The notes under the pieces are model-generated. The model saw nothing but the letters and a program-made list of their open reading frames with translations. It ran no database searches and was not told the origin of the DNA. Shown one piece after another: positions 57,522 to 64,000 of a stretch of DNA of 64,000 nucleotides. Source of the DNA: Aurifilum marmelostoma (lineage: Eukaryota > Ascomycota > Sordariomycetes > Diaporthales > Cryphonectriaceae); the NCBI GenBank assembly GCA_027559495.1, contig JAMXSV010000022.1:62001-126000 (forward strand), given 5' to 3'. Every line of letters begins with the position of its first letter. Positions within the stretch are counted from its first letter, which is position 1. The position numbers were made by a program, and so were the translations under genes.

Positions 57522-58490
57522 TCATACCAGTCCCAGGGCCCTTGTCGCCCTCATCTTGACAGCCTCCCAGCTGTTCAGCTTGGGCCTGACATCAAGGTAG
57601 AAGCTAGGCCTGCCAGCCTTGTCATTCTTGCCAGAGTAGAAGTCAATTACGTACTCGACCTTGGTGCCACAGCGGTCGATGATCCAGTCGTGCCTGTCGA
57701 ACGGGGCAGTGTAGCCGAGGAGGGTGTTGAGCCTGGCCTTGGGGGACATTTTGCCTGATAGGCCGGTGAAGGAATAGAGTCTCGGACCGCCGGGGCAGCT
57801 GTTGTCGTAAGGGAAGTGTCAGCGCATGAGCAGCCTTTGCTTTCCTTGCCTGTTCCTTTGCCCAAACAAAAAAAACATGTCTTTTTCAGTGGGGAAGTGA
57901 AGGACATACCTGTCAGCCTCGTACGGCTTCTCCCACTCCTTGATTTCGACCCAGGCCCTTTCGTTGACGGCATTATGTATAGGGACGACGGTCTTCATGT
58001 CTGCGACGCGGGTATCGTGGCCTTTGCGCTTCATGGCGTCGAAGAACATCTTCTCGGAGGGGTAGACCCAGTTGCCCGTCTTGGGATCGGCGCCCGTCTC
58101 CGTCTCATGGTTGACGGGGCAGGCGGAGCTGGTTGCGCCGGACGAGGTGGAGCGAGGGATCGTGGAGATGACACGGTCGGTGCCGAGGCCGGGGTCATGG
58201 TGAGGAGTTTGGCTTTGTGATACTGCCTGTTGTCTAGAAGCATTCGAGTCTGAAACGGAGGAAGAAGAGCTGAAAAAGGGAATTCGCCAGCCCCAGCCTG
58301 ACGAGGAGGCAGAGGTCGACTCAGGTGGTGGTGTGGAGGAGGAGGACTGGGCCTGCTGTTGTGGCGACAATGTTGATTGTGCCTCTCGGGCGGCTTTTGC
58401 CTGTGCCAGCCATGCTTCTCTGCTCTTGTGATCAACAGGGCACTTGTCGGCGCTCTCTGCACCTCCAGTAGAGGCTACCGTGCCTTTCAT
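57522..58490 (-). CDS. cyc3: Cytochrome c haem lyase (holocytochrome-c synthase), 2 exons
   Basis: Mitochondrial intermembrane-space enzyme that attaches haem covalently to apocytochrome c. The exons are 58490-57910 and 57798-57522 (285 aa). There are two CP-type haem-regulatory motifs, CPVDH near residue 17 and CPVNH near residue 124, separated by a long Ser/Gln-rich linker. The catalytic domain follows: WVYPSEKMFFDAMKRKGHDT, IHNAVNERAWVEIKEWEKPY, and after the intron a CPGGPRLYSFTG segment, SPKARLNTLLGYTAPFDRHD, WIIDRCG and VEYVIDFYSG, ending in a SFYLDVRPKLNSWEAVK stretch, all standard for the family. The 111-base intron has a GTATGT donor and a CAACAG acceptor. CYC3 and CYT2-type paralogues act on c and c1; fungi other than yeasts often have both, so assignment to cyc3 rather than cyt2 is moderately sure. 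Confidence 0.9.
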
Positions 58491-60281
58491 AGTGGGCTGT
58501 GGAGCAGTCGTCGTGGTACTCCTCCTCGTCGTCGTCGTCGTCGTCGATTTCTCGTTCTGGTTCTGCGCCGTCGTCCCTGTAGTGGTTCCCCCCTACGTCC
58601 GCGAGGGCCTTTCTGTTCAGAAAAAGGGTATCTAATAGATCCTGCTGTAACATGATGAAGATGCCATAATTGTAGATTATCGATGTGTCTGGTGAGTAAG
58701 TTTCTGGGCGGGGTGCGGTCTGTTTAAGTGGTGTGCGCAGCAGTGGTCACCACAATAGGGTGATTCTTCTTGTCTAGTCAAAAGCATCTGATTCAATTCG
58801 ATTGGCGCTAAAAATAATTGACTGGGGGTGCTGCGGCCGGCAATAAAAGGACCCTCTAGAGAGTCTTTTTATGGGGGCGGCCAAGTCTGCGGCGGGCCCA
58901 GGGTTGGGGCTTGGCTTAGGTGCTGAGCTTACTAGGGGAGGGCTCAGAGTATTGGCCGTTTCATCCAGGGCCGAACTGACAGTCTGATGCTCATTAATGC
59001 CACTTGCTTTTCAATAATATGGTTACTTACCCTCCGCAGTTAGGCATATGATAGAAAGAGATCGAGAACTAGTACAGTGCGAGTACGCCAGCCTTGAACG
59101 TGAAGGTAGCCCATAGAGAGTTACTGATTCTTTCTTATTCATTTCGGATCGTTCTCTGATTGATCTCATTCGTCGGCCCCATCTAGAGAGCTGTCGCAGC
59201 AGGCAGAAGGAGTGAGGAAAGAGGAGGAAAGGTTTGTGTACGGTGTGGGGGGGAGGGGGGGAAGGGGGCTGCGAGGCACGCGCATCCAAAGAGGAAAGAT
59301 AAAGAGAAGGGAAGGCAAGAGAAAAGTCAAGAGCAAGGGCAGATCCTAAACTTTTCAGATCAGCTATGGCTTCAAACACAAAGATTTTGTTCCCAGGGAC
59401 AAGCATAGGCCGGTGGGAAGATGGCCCAAAACTTGTGTTCGAACTGTCTGGTCGATGAGATTGGATGACGCACCTAGATCATCCAGTGGGTGGCTATCAA
59501 GTCATCGCCCTCACTAAAAAGCGGGCTTCCCAATTAAGTGGTCAGAGTATTCTCTGGTCAAGAGATAAGTCAAGAGACGGCGAGAAAAGACACTGTAGGA
59601 GAAGCCATTTACAGTTTATATTAGTAATAAACAGCTCCCGTGACCGGAGACCCTAGGTCAGCCTGCTTGCAGCGGCTCTACGGTATATGTAATTGTCCAC
59701 AGACTATAGGGGAAATGAAACAGTCAAGAATGAACCTGGCCAGTGGCCACTGGGATCCATTCTGGCCTCAAGACGTTGTGAAACCAGGGCTTGTGCAATC
59801 TGCCGCCGATGACAAAGGGCGAGGCAAATGCTTCGGATGCCAACAGAGCAGCTTCAAATTACTCTGATCGACGGTGAGGCCCTTCAGAAAGGGTCGTTTG
59901 CAGGCCACTCCGTAAAGCGAGTCCAATTGCCGCATGGGCTTCTCAAGCAAGGCACAGTCACACCTGGATGCACAACTTGACGTTTGGGTATAAACTAGCT
60001 ACTCAATAAGGAGTAATTATCAAATAGTGCCTCTGATAGACTCTCATCCCATCTCTTTTCCATCCTGCCTACTCAATACCGAGGTATTATTACATGTGTG
60101 AATAGAGAAGGACGTTGATCATCAGTGGCCACATTACTCAGTGATGCATAAAGTCGTTTCAGTCACTCGCGATCACTCACATCCCCAGCCTTTGGCGTCT
60201 TCCCCCGCCGTCCCCCCCCCCCCCCTCTCTCTTTTTCTTCATCACGCACTTCCTCAAATCACTCGAGCCGGTTTTCTCTGT
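58491..60281. other. Intergenic region upstream of haem lyase and downstream of second transporter
   Basis: Holds the haem lyase promoter and leader and the 3' flank of the sugar transporter. It includes a CGT/GTC trinucleotide repeat at about 58521-58545, a G-rich tract at about 59247-59262 and a C-homopolymer at about 60211-60223. The frame at 58653-58432 that contains the repeat would overlap the haem lyase start as an upstream ORF, if it is transcribed. No gene is recognised. Confidence 0.45.
58518..58545. repeat. CGT trinucleotide microsatellite
   Basis: Tandem CGT units (GAC on the minus strand) in the 5' region of the haem lyase gene, 30-50 bases before its start codon. Units are uninterrupted for most of the stretch, so length polymorphism is expected. 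Confidence 0.85.
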
Positions 60282-62254
60282 TCAGGCCTTCACCTCTTCC
60301 GCTGCAGCAGCTGAGTCGGCGGGGTGATCGACGTGCTCGTTGCTGACCCGGTCCAGCTTGTTCTCGAAGTCTCCTTGTTCCAGCCTCACCACGTTGGCGC
60401 GGTGGTTCTTGGTCTTCCAGGCAGGCTGTCCGATGTACCTGATGGCGCCAGGCTTGGTGTCGTCAAACATGTCCACGACCTCCTCGAGGGTCTTGTTGGC
60501 CGTCTCGGGGAACATAAAGAAGACGTGAATAAACATGGCAAAGCAGAAGACTGCGAACAGGACGTAGGTCTTCCACGTGATGTTGGCAAACGCAGGCGGG
60601 ACAAAGTAGGCCAGGGCAAAGTTAAAGGCCCAGTTGCCCGAGGTCGCCAGCGCCACAGCCTTACCACGAACACGTAGAGGGTACAGCTCTGGAGGGTAGG
60701 TCCAGGACACCGGGCCCCATGTAGGCGCGTACGAGGCGACAAACAGATAGGTCGAGGCGATGACGGCCTTGGCGGCGCTGCCCTTGATGGACATGGACTC
60801 GGCGTCCGAGTCAAACTCACCCTCATAAGCGGGATGGGAATAGACGGCAAAGAGACCAGCGTTGACAGACATCCACAGACACATTGACAGAGCGCCGACA
60901 AGCAGTGTAGGACGCCGGCCCCAGTTGTCGAGCCAAATCAGGGCAGGAATGGTCATGAACACGTTGATGATGTAGTCGATTCCGGAGGACAGTAGGGTGG
61001 CGCTGCCGATGCCCGCCATGTTGAAGATATAGACGATGTAGTACACTAGATTTGTATCGCGTTGGTTAGCTCTATCATCCTCCTACATTCTTTCGATTTT
61101 CACATGGGAGAGGAAAAAGCGCCGCAAGACGAAATGAGTTAAGCCAACCAGCTGCCCCAAGCTAACTAGATCAGGGCAAGCGGTTCCTTGATCCAGCGCA
61201 CGGACCAGGCCAGCGGCATACTCGCCCTCGCGGAGAGTATGCGTATATCACGAAAGGAAGAGGGTGATTAAAGAATCAATGGGAAATAATAAAAGGTATA
61301 ACATACTCATCACGTTCATGCCTGTAAGCTGCGACCAGATTTGCGTAAAGAGGCCAATCATCGTGCGGTTGATCATGTGCGGCTTGAACAGCTCCACGTA
61401 AGTAACATCGGAGTTCTGGCGCTCAAACTCGACGACCTCGCGGATTTCCTCCATCTCCTGGTGGACAAATGGGGAATTCGGGTCGCCACGGCCGTGTACC
61501 AGCACCAGGCATTCAAGGGCCTCCTCCCAACGGTCCTGTTTGGCAAGCCAACGTGGCGACTCGGGGAGGAAGAACAGGGCGATGCCGAGCAAAATCGCTG
61601 GAACCATCTGCACGCCCCAGGGAATGCGGAACGAAGCCTCGCTGTTTATAAAGGAGCATCCGTAACAAATAAAATATAACAACAAGATGCCTACAGTAAT
61701 CGAAAATTGCTGCATGCTCACGAGACGACCGCGCTTAGACGGTGGCGAGATTTCGGAGATGTAGACAGGAACCTGGGCGGAGCAGATGCCAACGCACAAA
61801 CCGTTGATGATACGGCCGACGATCAGCATTGGGATGTTCTGAGCGGCACAGCAGAGGATAGAACCGATCACCCTGTAATGATTATTCCCCTGTGTCAGCG
61901 ACCTGTGCAAAAGCGGTGATGGATCCGGAAGAATCACGAAGGAGTCGAATCGACCCACCAGATGATACAACCAATTTGGACCGAGGTCTTGCGACCAAAC
62001 CTATCGGATAGGAAACCAGAGAATAAAGAGCCCAGCCACGAGCCACCAGGCATAGAGGCAGTAATACCACCCTGGACATCAGAACTTGGACCCTTGCAGG
62101 TGCCATCGGAGTTGAAGCCCTGCGTGTTGAACTTGCATGCGTACGGCTGCTCGCCGATAAATGCGCTCATGGATGATATATCGAAACCGAACAGCGCACC
62201 GCCCACCACGGCGGTGGCAGCAATAAGATAGATATTGCCGACTTTGGGCGTCAT
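60282..62254 (-). CDS. MFS hexose transporter (sugar porter family), 3 exons
   Basis: Plasma-membrane sugar permease. The exons are 62254-61959, 61872-61307 and 61045-60282 (541 aa, all phases agree). Signatures are GGALFGFDISSMSAFIG in TM1, SDRFGRKTSVQIG after TM2, VGRIINGLCVGICSAQVPVY and ISEISPPSKRGRLVS in the TM4 region, PESPRWLAKQDRWEEALE before the central loop, and QIWSQLTGMNVMMYYIVYIF in TM7 across the 261-base intron 2. Later come LDNWGRRPTLLVGA, the TYPPELYPLRVRGKA segment and PETANKTLEEVVDMFDD. FGFDIS, PESPRWL and PET together indicate a glucose/hexose or xylose carrier similar to fungal high-affinity transporters. Intron 2 is much longer than the others in the window. The upstream region holds poly-G tracts. 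Exact substrate unknown. Confidence 0.93.
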
Positions 62255-64000
62255 CTTATTCTTGTGCCACGAGAGGTTGACAGCGATACAGATGCTTGAT
62301 AAAGAGGAAGTGGTATATATGTGTAATGGTTCTCAAAATAAGGATTGGAGTTGACGATCACTGTCGGACCGCTCCAAAGCGTTGAGCATTAAGAGGGAAA
62401 GGCGATATGGGTGAAACAAGAGAAAAACTCTCCATGATAGATGCAGGCGAAGAGAGAAGGCATGCCTCCCACTTTATACTTGACTGCAGAATGGCCTGCC
62501 ACCCTAAACAACACCCACAACACAACAGCCTTATCCATGCCAGAGACAGCAAAACTCAGATCACCCCATGGGATAAATGCATAGTATCAGGCTGGTTGGT
62601 CCGCCGGGGGGGGGGGCGCCTCCACACAATGCAACGACACGAGAGGGCAGGGCCCTGTTGACAGGGAAAGTGGCTCGTCAAGAGCAATGGATGGACGCAA
62701 TCAAGATGCAACATAACGTTACGTGGGCTGGGTTGGGATCACCATCGAGGAACAGACGACGGTCACGAGAAGGGGTGTGGTTGGAAAGACGCAGATCTCT
62801 TCTGGCAGACCCGACAGGTACTTGCGACATGTACACTCATCCAGGGTGGGCTGCCATGCGTTGACGAGTCAAAGAGCCATGCTGGATGGGGGGGGGGGGA
62901 TCTGAAAGGGAGGTGCGAGCAGGAGGGACTAGTCGACGGTCGTCGAGCAGGGAAAGGCATAGCTAGAGCAATGCTGATCCGGTCCAAATACGGAGTAATC
63001 TGGTACTTCTGAGCGTACCACGTTGTTCTCGAAGGCACAGACAAAGGAGCCGTAAGAACTAAAGAAACTGTTGACGAGCAGATGATCTACTGACGCAAGG
63101 ACGTTCTGATGGGCCGACCTTGGATTGGCTCTTTGCTAAACAAGCAATTTTTGGCGAAGGATCCGAACAGCTGACTGCAGACAGGAGACATAGTACGAGA
63201 GAGGTCGACAACAAATTGGGGTGCATCTTTTCGAAAGAGTAAGGTCGCCCAGGGGGAATTCAAGGTTGCGGTGGGCCTTTCGGGTCATCATGAGCCTCGG
63301 CAGCATCGCCTGATACGCAGACGGGAAGAAGAAAAAAGAAGAAAAGGAAAATAAATTAGTAAAACTGAATGCGAGCATATCAGGGACAAGACAGCCAAGG
63401 TCTCATGAGGAGACCCAGGTGAGAGATTTTGTGGCCACGATTGTGGGGGATGTCTCGCGTATGGCCACCACACTGTTACAGAAGGATCTGGCGCATATGC
63501 ACAAGCATGCCAGGACAACAAAGCATGAAGTTGGACACTCGAGGACTCACAGAAGATCCTGGGCCGCGATGTACCTAGTAGTGGAGAAAGTACCGAGAAG
63601 CTTTTCCCCTCGGCACCGTTCGCCCGCAAGCCACACCCTAAGAGTGATGAGGCCCATCTACTGTACCGTACATGGCTCGCGGCAGTCGTTCCCGTAATCC
63701 AATCCTTCCCGAGGTCCTCCTTGGCCAGACAGCCAGGGTATTCATTCTCGCGCCTTGTCGACGCAGTGACGTAGGTTTCTCGCTAGGTTGCCTTTTCTCC
63801 GAACATGTGTGAAATTAAGCGGTAGCTTGTAATGTGATATCAGACGAGGACTTGAGAGAACAAAAGGAAGGGTGGAAAGCGCGGTGGTTGTCACCCTCGA
63901 GATCATGTGCCTGAAAAGTGGTGTATGTACCAGGTGGTCGGATCTCGTCTTCTTTCTCTATTTCCTCCACCCTCTCCAAGATTTGGGCCGAGTATTCTGC
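62255..64000. other. Noncoding right flank
   Basis: The transporter promoter and sequence to the window edge. It contains G-homopolymers at about 62607-62616 and 62888-62899 and purine-rich stretches around 63328-63352. No gene, tRNA or transposon could be recognised. Short frames on both strands lack family features. Confidence 0.45.

Overview
This window is nuclear DNA of a filamentous ascomycete. The evidence is short GT-AG introns (mostly 45-120 bases) with CTRAY-type branch points, Zn(II)2Cys6 regulators, fungal cell-wall glycosidases (GH17, GH72), an RTA1 protein, a split secondary-metabolite locus and AT-rich gene deserts. The protein set would fit Eurotiomycetes (Aspergillus/Penicillium-like), but nothing here fixes the genus. 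Multi-exon models were assembled by hand from splice signals and checked by reading-frame phase. No database search was possible.

0.5-19.5 kb is a secondary-metabolism cluster. It holds a LovC-type trans-enoyl reductase, a short-chain dehydrogenase, a Zn2Cys6 regulator, a polyketide-synthase-derived protein with only a C-methyltransferase-like region and a ketoreductase, a second free-standing C-methyltransferase, a 14-TM-type MFS exporter with 11 exons, and a cytochrome P450 with 9 exons. No ketosynthase, acyltransferase, dehydratase or acyl carrier domain is visible. The locus therefore looks like a set of detached reductive and methylating PKS parts, serving a synthase outside the window or left from one that was lost.

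23-30.8 kb holds cell-wall and transport genes: a GH17 beta-1,3-glucanase whose last exon is only a stop codon, an amino-acid permease, and a GH72 glucanosyltransferase homologue in which both catalytic glutamates are replaced and the GPI tail is missing.

30.8-43.9 kb is mostly AT-rich and gene-poor. It contains one clear gene, a 621-aa protein with a nine-unit tetrapeptide repeat and a PD-(D/E)xK-like motif. A plausible three-exon Cys-rich basic protein lies beside it.

43.9-62.3 kb is ordinary, denser genome: a sugar transporter, a GH5 steryl-glucosidase/glucosylceramidase-like enzyme, a Zn2Cys6/Fungal_trans_2 regulator with a GC-AG intron, an RTA1 membrane protein, mevalonate diphosphate decarboxylase (with a one-base frameshift in this sequence), an RUS/DUF647 protein, mitochondrial cytochrome c haem lyase, and a second sugar transporter. 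The last 1.7 kb is noncoding as far as I can see.
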